Assembly: GCA_030429545.1 (NCBI GenBank) | Contig: JAUIFF010000006.1 | Span: 310,001-374,000, forward strand | DNA length: 64,000 nt | Direction: 5' to 3' | From: Polyangia bacterium | Lineage (GTDB): Bacteria; Myxococcota_A; Polyangia; Nannocystales; Nannocystaceae | Shown here: positions 43,667 to 53,293 of the stretch, in pieces | Position numbering within the stretch: the stretch's first letter is position 1 | Layout: each line of letters starts with the position of its first letter | Notes under the pieces: model-generated | Database searches by the model: none | What the model saw: only the letters and a program-made list of their open reading frames with translations | What the model was told of the DNA's origin: nothing | Made by a program: the position numbers and the translations under genes

Positions 43667-46648
43667 TCATGCTCCCTCCCGAATCACACGCTTTGCACAG
43701 GCGCCCAACACCACGGCTCGGCGGGCAACCGCGAGGTCGAGGCGTTTGGTCAACATATCGACCATGCGTAAGACCGCGAGCCGAGGCGTTTGCGAATGGG
43801 CGGCGGCGGCCTCAATCAGGGAGGGGTTGTTGCGGTCGAGGACGATCAGTCGCGTCCCCTTCATCGGAGATCTGCGCAGGCGTAGCGGCCCTAGATCGAG
43901 GCTTTTGAGGGACGAGCCGAGGCCGTCGGCGACCCGTACAGTCCAGCGCTCACCCGCGCTGGCAAATGCTGCGTTGACATCCTCGAGCAGCGGCGTGGTT
44001 TGGGCTGTGCGCATGAGTTTGTCCCACATGTCGAGGTCGACGGCACCGAGTGTATCTGCAACGGTTCGAGCCTCGGGGCTGCGGGCATCGAGTACCGCAA
44101 CGTTGCCGCTGTGGGCATCGCCGGCGAGCTTGGACGGTTGTCCACTGCGAAACAGGGCACTGCTGGCAGCGAGACCTAGCGCCCGCTCGAGTGAGATCTG
44201 GCGACCGCCGAGCAGGGGGATAAGCGGCCGTTGGTAGAGGGCAGGCAGCGAGCGAAAGGCGTCGGGTTGCAGCAGCGCACCCTGCAGGAGCCGCGAGAGA
44301 TCACCCCCGTTGTCGAGCTGGGTGTCTCGGCGTGTGCGTCGACGCAGCAGGCCACCAACCACGAGGATCATGCCGAACGCCGCGACACTCGGGGCAACCC
44401 ATGCCGGCAACGTCACGGCTTTGGCAGCGGGCGGCGGGGATGGGGGACCGGCGACCGTTGGGGCCGCAACCTCCCCTGTGGGCTGTTCAGGCTGTGGTTG
44501 CGTGACGGGTCCTTGGGCCGACCCTGTGTCTGGGCCTTCGCCGGTTGGATCACTCGGTCCCTGCGCGGCCTCGGCGAAGGCCATGGGGTTCGCCCCACTA
44601 CTTGCATCAGCATGTTTCCAGAGTCCGTTTTTGTCGCGATACTCGACCCAGGCATGGAGCCACCTCGCCGGCCTACCGTCGCGCCCGACATAGCCCACGG
44701 CGAGACGCGCTGGGACCCGCGCGTGCTGCAATAGCGACACGAGTAGTCCGTTTTGCACATCGCAGTCGCCAGCGCCGATCTCGAGCGCGCGTTCAAAGAA
44801 CTGTTGACCGCGGTCGCGGGCTTCGCCGTGGCGACGGGCCACCTCCGGGGAAATGCTGTAGCGAACCCGCTTAGAGACCTCGCGTGTAAGTCGTTTGACA
44901 CGTTTTTCGAGTGGCTGGCGGCGGAGATTTCGGGCCAGCTTTTCGAGCTCTGGCGGCAGCTTTGCCCGTTGGGCGTAGAGGGTGGGGGGTTCCTGGGGCG
45001 GCGCCACAACAGTGACGTAGCGCAGCGTCGAGGTGGTCTCGGCCGGCAACACGAGGACGGGCTCGTCGAGACTTGTTGCAAATACACTGAGGTCATCGAC
45101 GCCGTCGAGTTCGACCTGGTCGGTGTCGAGCCGGTGGCCAGTCGGAATCGGGATGCGCATCACCCCGGCTTCGACATCGACCGCCATGGTGATCGAGGTG
45201 CAGGTGTCATTGTTGCTGCTACATGGCGTGCCGACGTATTGTGTCAGGGCTTCGGGGTTGGTATCGGCAAGTTGGGGATGGCCGCGCTCGTCGAAATTCT
45301 CGATGATCAGGGCGGCGAGTCGCAGGACTTGGTCGGTGGGTTCGTAGCGCAGATCGAGAGCCACACCCTCACTGTCGAGGACATCGACCTGGGGCCCCTG
45401 GTAGGTCCGCGCCAGGTCGTGGTAGCTCGGTGTTCGCCGGACAACCGTTGTCGGTTCGGCCGCGACGGTATGGACGACCGGGGTTTTTTGCAGCCCAAAC
45501 CGCACCAGGACCTGCTCGCGCCACAGCCAGACCGCGATCAGGGCGGCGATTGTTGCCCCAATGAGTGCAGCTACAACAAGTCGCCAGGCCAGCGAAGTGC
45601 GCAGGATATGCATCACTCCGGTGATCAGCCGCTGCGGCAGGGGAAGTGGGTGGGCGGCGTCGATCTGTCGGGTAATCAGGCGTTCGAGCTCACGTTGAGC
45701 CAGGGTGATGAGCCGGCGTAGGGTCCGGTCTTCGCGGGCGTCGGACCGCGACAGCAACAGCTCGAGGGCATCGCTTTCGAGTAGAGCTTGGGGCGCGAGG
45801 CGGCCCGGAAGCTCGGTAAATTGCACGCGGCTGCGATCGGTGTGACGCCCTCCAGCCGATAAAAACTCGCTGAGTGACGAGGCCGAGCGCACCCGCAGAC
45901 CCCGCGAAAACAGCTCGACACGGGCCGAGGTGCCGAGGCCAATGACCCCGCGTACCCGGCCGCGGGAAAACGCCGCAAATGGCGGTGGGAGGGTAAACGG
46001 CTCGTTGATCGCGTTGCCGTTGACCGTGATCAGTAGCGGTTTTTGTGGATCATCCCGTGTACATACAAATCGAGCATTCTGGTGGGCGGCATCGCGGATT
46101 CGCCGGTCGAGTTGACCATCGCCGGGCCCACGCTCGAGTATCACTTCGGTACCCGTCGTCAGGGCAGGCTGGTCGAGCGAGGCCTGGTCGAGCGAGCCCT
46201 CGAGCGTGACCTGCCAGGGCTTGCCTGAGGTGGGTGCAGATGCAATCAAAATCCGCTGCGGCTCAAACCGCAGAATCGACCAGAATCCAACCCCAAACTT
46301 GCCAACCTGGTTGCGGTTGGACTCCTTGCTCGAGGCGTATAGCGAAAACAAATAGCGGCGGGCATGCTCGTAGCTCATGCCCTCACCATCGTCGCGGCAA
46401 ATCACCCGCTCGCCGGTCGATGTCTGCTCAACGATGAGTTCGACCCGTGTCGCACCCGCGTCGCGGGCGTTTTGCAGCAACTCGCGAACAAAGATCCACG
46501 GATCTGGACCGTAGCGATCGGCTTCGAGACGGGCCCGCGCCCGAAATCCAGATGCCGGTTTACGCCCCACGAACGTCACTTCTCCGCTTGTGGGGGATGG
46601 ACACCACAAAGAGTGTAACGCCCCGGGTCGCGATTCGCCTTCCCGCAA
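43667..46648 (-). CDS. Membrane Hsp90-like ATPase fused to a transglutaminase-like domain
   Basis: The 993-residue protein begins with an Hsp90-like ATPase: N box ELLQNARDA (56-64), G1 DDGEGM (86-91) and G2 GKFGVGFWS (117-125). A membrane helix follows (about 353-376), then an extracytoplasmic region with a transglutaminase-like papain-fold domain. Its triad is Cys629 (GAGDCD), His665 (LHAWVEY) and Asp681 (KHADAS). After a Pro/Gln-rich linker a second helix (748-768) leads to a C-terminal cytoplasmic domain. The fusion implies ATP-driven control of a periplasmic or surface enzyme. Exact role unknown. Confidence 0.85.
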   Translation of the reverse strand: MREGESRPGALHSLWCPSPTSGEVTFVGRKPASGFRARARLEADRYGPDPWIFVRELLQNARDAGATRVELIVEQTSTGERVICRDDGEGMSYEHARRYLFSLYASSKESNRNQVGKFGVGFWSILRFEPQRILIASAPTSGKPWQVTLEGSLDQASLDQPALTTGTEVILERGPGDGQLDRRIRDAAHQNARFVCTRDDPQKPLLITVNGNAINEPFTLPPPFAAFSRGRVRGVIGLGTSARVELFSRGLRVRSASSLSEFLSAGGRHTDRSRVQFTELPGRLAPQALLESDALELLLSRSDAREDRTLRRLITLAQRELERLITRQIDAAHPLPLPQRLITGVMHILRTSLAWRLVVAALIGATIAALIAVWLWREQVLVRFGLQKTPVVHTVAAEPTTVVRRTPSYHDLARTYQGPQVDVLDSEGVALDLRYEPTDQVLRLAALIIENFDERGHPQLADTNPEALTQYVGTPCSSNNDTCTSITMAVDVEAGVMRIPIPTGHRLDTDQVELDGVDDLSVFATSLDEPVLVLPAETTSTLRYVTVVAPPQEPPTLYAQRAKLPPELEKLARNLRRQPLEKRVKRLTREVSKRVRYSISPEVARRHGEARDRGQQFFERALEIGAGDCDVQNGLLVSLLQHARVPARLAVGYVGRDGRPARWLHAWVEYRDKNGLWKHADASSGANPMAFAEAAQGPSDPTGEGPDTGSAQGPVTQPQPEQPTGEVAAPTVAGPPSPPPAAKAVTLPAWVAPSVAAFGMILVVGGLLRRRTRRDTQLDNGGDLSRLLQGALLQPDAFRSLPALYQRPLIPLLGGRQISLERALGLAASSALFRSGQPSKLAGDAHSGNVAVLDARSPEARTVADTLGAVDLDMWDKLMRTAQTTPLLEDVNAAFASAGERWTVRVADGLGSSLKSLDLGPLRLRRSPMKGTRLIVLDRNNPSLIEAAAAHSQTPRLAVLRMVDMLTKRLDLAVARRAVVLGACAKRVIREGA

Positions 46649-46658
46649 TCGGTTCTGG

Positions 46659-48260
46659 TTACGGAATCGGTTCGTGGGCAGGTCGTTGTGTTCCCCACCC
46701 CGCTAGGCTCGCATAGGCGCTCCCCTGGCCATATCCCAGGGACACGACCAAAAACGGTTCGTCGGCGGTGAGAATATGGGCCATGCCATCGGCGAGGGGG
46801 ATGGCCGCAAACTCGTACATCTCACCGGCTGGAGCGAACAGCTCGTCATCGACGACCTCTCCGTTGAGCGCAACCTCCGAACCCGCCGCGCGGGCGACCA
46901 CGGCATAGGAGCGCTCCCATCCTGGCAGGGTAAACACGGCGTAGTAGTCGAGCCACCGGGTTGTCGGACTCAGGGTAAAGATCTCGGGGCCGCCAATCGG
47001 CATGGTCGACGGCTTGTCGGCATGGTTGGTGACATAGCCCGCGACCGCGATTTCGCGACTGGTCGAAATCTCGAGCCCGTTTCCGGTGTGCCACAACTCA
47101 AAGGTTTCGCCGGCCTTGAGCACAAGTTCTTGGCTCGAGTTATTTGCGTCTACAATTTCTACGGAGGTGCTGTTTTCGAGGGCATAAAGTTGCCACAGCG
47201 TGGCCTCCGGATTATCCGGGTCGCGTGGGGGCAGTGGCGGCGCGACAAAGTGGGTACCGTAGAGATAGGGGCTGAGCTGTTCTTGGATGTGGTTGCAGTT
47301 GGGCTCTTCGTCGGGGACCGATGCACATGCATGGGCTGTGAACAGGGCAATTGGGTGCTCGCCACCAGACTGCACCACCGAGCCGGTGAGACCATAGTCG
47401 AGCTCCTCACTCGATTCGGCAACTGCGACCTGGGTGACATCGCCGTCGTTGAGGGCGATCGACAGCGGCGACTGTGGGCCACCGCCTGCGAGCAGGTTGC
47501 CCGGCAGGGTTTGGGCCGAGGGAACCATAGACACCACGGTGCCACTGTGATGCCCGATGGTGGCGACATACGAGGGGATGTTGCCGGGCGAATGGGTTTG
47601 CCAGCCAAGCACGTGATAGTTCGATGACCACGCGGACAGTGGGAGCAACAGGGTCGAGGCGGAACCCTCCAGCGAAAACGCGTCGACACCACTAAACTGG
47701 TACACGGTTGCCGGCAGGTTGGTCCTCAGACGAAACGCACCCCCCTGAAACCACCCGGAGCCGTCGATGTGCTGTTGTGGAAGTGTATATACATGGTAGC
47801 TGCCCGCGGCGACTTCAGCCTCGGGTTCGAGCTCGGTCCACTCGTTGTCGAGCCGCTGAAACAGCGTGCTGTGCATCGGCGTGTCGGCGTGGGGATTGAC
47901 CACGACAACCCAGGTCGGCGTTGGGTCGGCGGGATCTGTCCGGTCGAGATCGAAGGGGTAAAACAGGCAGCCCGAGTGGGTCGCCGAGAGATGGGACTGC
48001 AGACAGTTGGTCGGCAGCAAAGGTGGGTCGGTCCACGTCGGCGCAGCGACGTCGAGTTTGGGCAGGTCAAACGGATCGTCGAGCTCGGGCTCGGCACCTG
48101 TGGTCGTCGACTCCGGGTACTCGTCACCCGTTGTGCTCGACGAGCCTTCGCTACTGCCGCTCACTCCAGTGATGACATGGATGTCGCCGCTCCCGAGGCA
48201 ACCTGTCGCCAAACAGGCCACCAAGCACCCGGTCCATGCAGATGGGCGAAGTTCCACCAT
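46659..48260 (-). CDS. IgGFc-binding-domain-like lipoprotein
   Basis: The 533-residue protein has a signal with lipobox LATGC and a GSSEGSSSTTGDEYPESTTTG linker. Its body resembles the IgGFc-binding protein N-terminal domain found in many myxobacterial lipoproteins: WVVVVNPHAD, FQGGAFRLRTNLPATVYQF, SYVATIGHHSGTVVSM and ending LGYGQGSAYASLAGWGTQR. Predicted surface lipoprotein; ligand unknown. It sits just upstream of the Hsp90-like fusion gene, separated by 10 bases, so it might belong to the same transcript. Confidence 0.75.
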   Translation of the reverse strand: MVELRPSAWTGCLVACLATGCLGSGDIHVITGVSGSSEGSSSTTGDEYPESTTTGAEPELDDPFDLPKLDVAAPTWTDPPLLPTNCLQSHLSATHSGCLFYPFDLDRTDPADPTPTWVVVVNPHADTPMHSTLFQRLDNEWTELEPEAEVAAGSYHVYTLPQQHIDGSGWFQGGAFRLRTNLPATVYQFSGVDAFSLEGSASTLLLPLSAWSSNYHVLGWQTHSPGNIPSYVATIGHHSGTVVSMVPSAQTLPGNLLAGGGPQSPLSIALNDGDVTQVAVAESSEELDYGLTGSVVQSGGEHPIALFTAHACASVPDEEPNCNHIQEQLSPYLYGTHFVAPPLPPRDPDNPEATLWQLYALENSTSVEIVDANNSSQELVLKAGETFELWHTGNGLEISTSREIAVAGYVTNHADKPSTMPIGGPEIFTLSPTTRWLDYYAVFTLPGWERSYAVVARAAGSEVALNGEVVDDELFAPAGEMYEFAAIPLADGMAHILTADEPFLVVSLGYGQGSAYASLAGWGTQRPAHEPIP

Positions 48261-48334
48261 ATCGCCGAACCAAGGTTACCGCAGGCTTCGCGCATACAGT
48301 GGCCAAGCCCGCTGGAATTTCGCCGTGAAACCAT

Positions 48335-48363
48335 AAAAAACCGCCCAGGATGGACCTAGGCGG
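48335..48363 (-). terminator. Minus-strand terminator downstream of the FecR-like gene
   Basis: CCGCCTAGG pairs with CCTGGGCGG around TCCAT on the minus strand, followed by six T residues. Confidence 0.75.
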
Positions 48364-48377
48364 GCTGGATTTCCGTG

Positions 48378-48501
48378 CTTTGCTCGGTGGGAACCGGAGG
48401 ACATCACGGGATGCTCCGGCGGGCAAAGCGGGACTCTCGAAGGGGCGGCGAAGTCGAGCTTCGGACTGAATCAAACCAAGAGAGGCCTGCCCATCTTGGG
48501 C
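48378..48501. ncRNA. Candidate structured RNA or 3' UTR with nested hairpins
   Basis: In the 320-base gap, GCTTTGC pairs with GCAAAGC around an inner CCGGAG/CTCCGG and CATC/GATG stem. A second hairpin pairs CCAAGA with TCTTGG. On the minus strand these precede the terminator at 48335-48363, so they could lie in the FecR-gene 3' end or a small RNA. No family was recognised and no expression data exist. Confidence 0.35.
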
Positions 48502-48583
48502 TCGCGACTGTAGACCTCCATTGATCCAGTGGAGAGCCGGTGGAAAATCGGGTGGACTTTTTTTCAGAAAAAATCCGCGAGCG

Positions 48584-50167
48584 CTAGAGCTCAGCCAAGC
48601 GTTTTCGCATTACCTTGGCCTCTAGGCTGTTTGGGAATTCGGCCAGGAACCGGCCAATCGCGGCCTTCTCTTCCGATTTTCGACCCAGCGACCGAAGTGC
48701 GCGAATCTCTCCGCTCCTCGCTTCACGCGCCAGTGGGCCCCCGCGCCGGAGGTACGCTCGATAATTTTCGAGGGCACTCGAGGGATCTGCCAGGTGAACG
48801 CGGAAGAGATCTCCAAGCTGAACGCGCGAAGTTTGTGCGACGGCCGAGGCGGGAGCGGCCTCGATGAGTTTGGCCAGCAACTTGGCTGCGCGGGACCAAT
48901 CGCGGGCTTGCCGCGCCGAACGGACCGCGGCCTTGAGGTCGGCTACGGTGTCCACCGGTTTCGCCCGTTTTGGTTTGGGCGTTGGCGCCAGGGCTGCAGG
49001 GAGTGAGGCCTCGGTCGGGTTGCCGCGGGTGAGTTCGATGGTGTGCTCACCCCGGGTTCCGCGAACACTGAGCTGATGCTGACCCGCGGGTGCAAGGAGT
49101 GACCCCGAGGGACCGACAACAACCGTATCGAGCAGGTAACTGTTGCCGCGGTCGGGGAGGTTGAGCTGGGCGAACGCCTCGACCTCGCTGCCGCGCCAGA
49201 GGTTGCCAAGCGCCGCCCGGGATGTGCTCCACGGATCGGGGCTCGCGGCGGTTGGGGCTTGGCTGCGCTCGTCGATCGTCATATTTGCATGAACAAGTAC
49301 TTCGCGACGTGACTCAGAGGACACCCCCACGGTTCCTTCGTGGACCGTAACCTGGCTACCGGTGTCGTCGTGGTGCACGTCGAAGATCGTGCCGATGGCG
49401 GTGGCCGAGGAGGTGGGCGATGCAACGACAAAGTGTTGGCCCTCGGGTAACTTATCGAGGTTGGCGACAACCCGGCCGCGGTCGAGCTCAATCCGCCGGG
49501 TCTCGGCATCGATGCCCAGGGTGAACTCACTACCACGTTCGACACACACGGCAGCAAAAGGTTGTTGATACACAAAGCATAGATCCGACTGGGCCGTATG
49601 CCGGGTGTTGAGGGCGATGGCTTCGCCAACATGGGTGGGGTTTTGGCCGCCGACAAACGTGACCCGCGGGGCGACGGGTTCGCGTTGTTTATGAACCACG
49701 GGATGGTCGGGCTGTTCGGGTTGCTCGGCGGCTTTGGGTTGCTCGCCGTCAGGTGCCGGAGTATCGGCGAGCTGAGCGAGCGAGCTCGGACTTGGTGATT
49801 GTTCCGCAGGGGAAGTTGGCCATGCAACGATCGCTGCTGCGGCCGCGGCCACGGCTGCGATGGCGGCATACCAGGGGCGTTTGGTCGGCTGTTTGAGGGG
49901 AACAACCCGGTCTGAAGTGCCAAAGCTCGGGTTATCGACATTGGCCAGGACCGAATCGATCAGTTGCTGCCGTCCGGTTTCCAAGTCGGAGGAGTGTGCA
50001 TGTGCAAGTGTCCCGAGCATGGCCTCCCAGGCCGTCGACTCGCGGGCACACAGCGGACGCTTGCGCTCAAAGTCCCGACGGAAGGCCGCGTCGGCGGCAG
50101 AGATCGGTTCGCCGAGGACCTCGCGGTCAACGATTTCCTGCCAGCGTTCGTAGTCGGCGTCGCTCAT
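48584..50167 (-). CDS. FecR-domain anti-sigma-like membrane protein
   Basis: A cytoplasmic N-terminus (residues 1-95, with an ERKRPLCARESTAWEAML motif) is followed by one membrane helix (about 100-115), a Pro-rich linker and a FecR-like domain (VYQQPFAAVCVERGSEFTLGID ... VVASPTSSATAIGTIFDVH). A C-terminal tail of TPR-like helices (WSRAAKLLAKLIEAAP) completes it. In the family, such proteins hold an ECF sigma factor at the membrane. The upstream sigma gene overlaps it by four bases, supporting this pairing. Confidence 0.82.
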   Translation of the reverse strand: MSDADYERWQEIVDREVLGEPISAADAAFRRDFERKRPLCARESTAWEAMLGTLAHAHSSDLETGRQQLIDSVLANVDNPSFGTSDRVVPLKQPTKRPWYAAIAAVAAAAAAIVAWPTSPAEQSPSPSSLAQLADTPAPDGEQPKAAEQPEQPDHPVVHKQREPVAPRVTFVGGQNPTHVGEAIALNTRHTAQSDLCFVYQQPFAAVCVERGSEFTLGIDAETRRIELDRGRVVANLDKLPEGQHFVVASPTSSATAIGTIFDVHHDDTGSQVTVHEGTVGVSSESRREVLVHANMTIDERSQAPTAASPDPWSTSRAALGNLWRGSEVEAFAQLNLPDRGNSYLLDTVVVGPSGSLLAPAGQHQLSVRGTRGEHTIELTRGNPTEASLPAALAPTPKPKRAKPVDTVADLKAAVRSARQARDWSRAAKLLAKLIEAAPASAVAQTSRVQLGDLFRVHLADPSSALENYRAYLRRGGPLAREARSGEIRALRSLGRKSEEKAAIGRFLAEFPNSLEAKVMRKRLAEL

Positions 50168-50781
50168 GCGGTCCTCCGGTTGCTGGCGGGTGCGATGACA
50201 TGGTCGCGGCGGATCATGCGACGGAATTCACGGCGAGCGGTGAGAAGGCGGTCTTTGACAGTATTTGGCGATACATTCGTGAGCTCGGCAATTTCGGCAA
50301 CCGAATGGCCAAGGACATGGCGCAGGACGAGGGCGGTGCGTTTGGGTGGTGAAAGCCGGTCGAGGTATTCTTCGACGGACCGCGGTATCCGGAACTCGGG
50401 GGCTTCGTCGGCCGGCCGCGCTTGGGTGGCGAGGGTATCGGGGTCGGCTTCGGGGTTGACCCGCTCGTTGCCGCGGTTGCGTTGCTTGGCGTAGCGAAGT
50501 GTGGTCCGCACAACGATGCGGTCGGACCATGCTTCGAGCGAACCCTCGCCGCGGTAGTTGCCGGCCGAGCGCAGCAACTCCATCAGGCAAAGTTGGGTGG
50601 CATCGTCGGCATCGGCCCGATTGCGCAGGAGCGAACGCGTGGCACGACGAACCCGCGCGAACAGACGTTCGATCAGTTCCTGCTGAGCCCGGCGATCGCG
50701 GGATGCCACCAACTCCATAAGTTCTCGGTCTCCGTGCGGCGAGTTGCGACCAACTTCGTGCGCGTTTGTCACGGTCGTCAT
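50164..50781 (-). CDS. ECF sigma factor paired with FecR-like protein
   Basis: The 205-residue protein has sigma region 2 (ADADDATQLCLMELLRSAGNYRGEGSLEAW) and region 4 (LSPPKRTALVLRHVLGHSVAEIAELTNVSPNTVKDRL). An in-frame upstream extension (from 50847) is not conserved. The ATG at 50781 precedes MTTVTNAHE. The 4-base overlap with the FecR-like gene indicates translational coupling. The regulon is unknown. Confidence 0.87.
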   Translation of the reverse strand: MTTVTNAHEVGRNSPHGDRELMELVASRDRRAQQELIERLFARVRRATRSLLRNRADADDATQLCLMELLRSAGNYRGEGSLEAWSDRIVVRTTLRYAKQRNRGNERVNPEADPDTLATQARPADEAPEFRIPRSVEEYLDRLSPPKRTALVLRHVLGHSVAEIAELTNVSPNTVKDRLLTARREFRRMIRRDHVIAPASNRRTA

Positions 50782-51076
50782 AGGGTTAGTGATCCAAACC
50801 AGGGCAAGCGGGTGGAAAAAACTGAGACGAGGATGACACGGCGGCAATGCGCGTCACCAGTTGTTCGTCGCTAAGCCCGCAAGCCCGTGAAAATACAGGT
50901 TCGGCCAATGTTATCCGACCAACGGCTCAGCCGGTCACCCGGGCCTTGGGCATGCGCGACGCCGGCCCAGCTCAAAAACGACCACCGGCCAGGCGGCCTT
51001 TTGCGGTGAAAACTCAGGCCTACTAGGGGAGTATGGTAGGAGCAAAGAGCACCACAGGGTGTTTGGGGGTGACAAA

Positions 51077-51928
51077 ATGAAAGTACGAAGTGGAAATTTC
51101 TGTTTTTCGGTCGTTCCCGTGGTCGCCGCCTTCGTTGTTTGTGCATGTGCAACAAATCCCCAGCCGTTGCCCGCTCCAGCCCAACCAGCGGGCGGGGAGC
51201 AGCCGACCAACGAGGCCCCTGCCGTCGCCGCAGATAATCGGCCGCAAACGGGCGAGACCTGTGTGAGTTTTTTGCAGCGGCTATCGCCGGCGGTTGCCTG
51301 TGAGGCGATCGACGACGGAACATGCACATGCAAAATTACCGATGACATGCCGACCGTCGCCGCAGGGACGCCCCCGGGTGCCGACGGACCCCCGGCTCCG
51401 CAAACCCCTCCGGCGGGTAACGCCAAGCTTGCAACCTTGCAGTTTGGCAACACGCCACCCAACACCCTGGTTGTCTGCTCGGGCGATCCGTGCCCCGAAA
51501 AAGCCCCGGTTTTGGTGTCGGCGGGCTATCCGGGTATTCCCGTGACTGGCGACGAGGTCGCGGTCCGTCTCGAGTTTCGTGCTCCGGGGCACACCTCCCA
51601 AGCGCTTGACTATACACTCAAGCCCGGGGTCAACCAGATCGACGTGGTGTTACAACCCGTCAACGCCCAGCCGGCGACCAACTCGGCCACGCTGCGGTAC
51701 TCGGGCGCGCCAACTGGCACGACAGTCGAGTGTATGAGTGGGCCATGTCCCGACCAGCAGGTTCACCCGGTCACCGAAGAATTTCCGGCGATCCCGATGT
51801 CGGGCGACCGTGAGACCGTGCTGTTGCGGTTTCGGGCCCCCGGCTACCGCACGGCGATGGGTCGCTACGAGCTGCGACGCGGGCCCAACCTGATCCCGAT
51901 CGAGCTCGACCCCGTCAAGGTTGATTGA
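51077..51928 (+). CDS. Lipoprotein with two PEGA-like repeats
   Basis: The signal ends VCACATN, a lipobox. The mature protein carries a Cys-rich N-terminal part (ETCVSF, TCTCKI) and two tandem domains of about 75 residues each: ATLQFGNTPPNTLVVCSGDP and ATLRYSGAPTGTTVECMSGP. Both continue as RLEFRAPGHTSQALDYTLKPG and RFRAPGYRTAMGRYELRRG. This looks like a duplicated PEGA-type beta domain. The ATG at 51077 has GGGGGTGACAAA upstream; an ATG at 51059 is less likely. Function unknown. Confidence 0.7.
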   Translation: MKVRSGNFCFSVVPVVAAFVVCACATNPQPLPAPAQPAGGEQPTNEAPAVAADNRPQTGETCVSFLQRLSPAVACEAIDDGTCTCKITDDMPTVAAGTPPGADGPPAPQTPPAGNAKLATLQFGNTPPNTLVVCSGDPCPEKAPVLVSAGYPGIPVTGDEVAVRLEFRAPGHTSQALDYTLKPGVNQIDVVLQPVNAQPATNSATLRYSGAPTGTTVECMSGPCPDQQVHPVTEEFPAIPMSGDRETVLLRFRAPGYRTAMGRYELRRGPNLIPIELDPVKVD

Positions 51929-51963
51929 CACCGGAATTGCGGGGAGTTTGATATAAGGGCGAG

Positions 51964-53208
51964 GTGGTGAAGCCCGCCGTTGATGAAGGTTCCCGCGACA
52001 ACGATGCCACCCCGGTGGTGATGAAGTTTGGCGGTAGTTCTGTCGCCGACCTAACGCGCCTGCGGGCTGTCGCCAAACGCGTGAGTGAGCGGGCCAAGTC
52101 CTGCCCGGTTGTGGTTGTGGTTTCGGCCATGGGCAAGACGACCAACAACATCGTGGCCATGGCGCGGGAGCTGATGGACCCGCCGCCGGCACGCGAACTC
52201 GACATGTTGCTTTCGACAGGTGAGCGCAACGCCATGGCCCTGCTGGCGATTGCCATCCACGCCTGCGGCCAGCGGGCGATCAGCCTCACGGGCTCGCAAT
52301 GCGGCATCATCACCGACCATCAACCCGGACGCGCCCGCATCATTGAGGTTCGTCCGTTCCGCATTCTCGATGAGATCGCCGCGGGCCATATTGTGATTGT
52401 CGGCGGGTTTCAGGGGGTCAGCTACAAACGCGAAGTGACCACGCTCGGGCGCGGTGGCTCCGATACCTCGGCCGTGGCCCTGGCAGCCGCACTGGGAGCG
52501 GATTGCGAAATCTACAGCGATGTCGACGGGGTCTACAGCGCAGATCCGAGGGATGTCCCCGAGGCCAGGCGGATTGATGAGCTCGACTATGAGCAGGCCC
52601 AGGCACTGTCGCGTGCGGGGGCAAAAGTTTTACATGCACAGGCCGTGCAGCTCGCCGAAGAACGGTCGATTGCAATCTATGCCCGTCACAGCAACCCGGC
52701 GATCCAGGGCCAGACGGTGATTCGCCGCAACCCGGTGCCACGCCCCACGGGGGTGCTTGCGATCGCAAGTGACCCGGACATCGCCTCGGTTCAAATTATC
52801 GCCCCGGACAGTGGTGCACTCGTCGAGCGCCTCATGGTCGAGCTCGCCGGCAACCTCGGGCTCCGCTACCTCACAATCGATCCATTTGGTGCCCGCGGGT
52901 TGCTCTCGTGCTCACAGCAGACAAATGCCGAAGAGGTATTGTCGGCCCTGCAAGCTCGCGCATCCGAACACGGATTGCCCAAAGTACAGGTTCAGCGCGA
53001 ACGGGCGGTTGTCAGTTGCGTGGGGGCGGGGCTCGAAGAGCGCAGCGATTTGCTCGCGCGGGCCGTGTCGATTTTGGGGCGGGCAAACATCTCGGTGTTT
53101 GAGATCCACAGCGACGCGCGAACGCTCGCGTTTGTCATCCCGGCCAGCCGGCGCACCCAAGCCGTTCGGATTTTGCACAGTGAACTGGTAAAAAGCCAGG
53201 GTTCCTAG
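51964..53208 (+). CDS. lysC: Aspartokinase
   Basis: Aspartokinase phosphorylates aspartate at the head of the Lys/Met/Thr pathway. The protein has the kinase start [12 protein letters not shown], the [14 protein letters not shown] strand and two C-terminal ACT domains ([20 protein letters not shown] and [25 protein letters not shown]), which normally sense lysine or threonine. Length of 414 residues fits the monofunctional class. The start is one of two consecutive GTG codons. Confidence 0.95.
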   Translation: MVKPAVDEGSRDNDATPVVMKFGGSSVADLTRLRAVAKRVSERAKSCPVVVVVSAMGKTTNNIVAMARELMDPPPARELDMLLSTGERNAMALLAIAIHACGQRAISLTGSQCGIITDHQPGRARIIEVRPFRILDEIAAGHIVIVGGFQGVSYKREVTTLGRGGSDTSAVALAAALGADCEIYSDVDGVYSADPRDVPEARRIDELDYEQAQALSRAGAKVLHAQAVQLAEERSIAIYARHSNPAIQGQTVIRRNPVPRPTGVLAIASDPDIASVQIIAPDSGALVERLMVELAGNLGLRYLTIDPFGARGLLSCSQQTNAEEVLSALQARASEHGLPKVQVQRERAVVSCVGAGLEERSDLLARAVSILGRANISVFEIHSDARTLAFVIPASRRTQAVRILHSELVKSQGS

Positions 53209-53293
53209 GCACATAGGATCCACGGTGTGTCGGTGAAATTCGGTCGGCACAGCAAAAGCCCGTGTATCATCGCCCGACAGCTAGGAGACTTAA

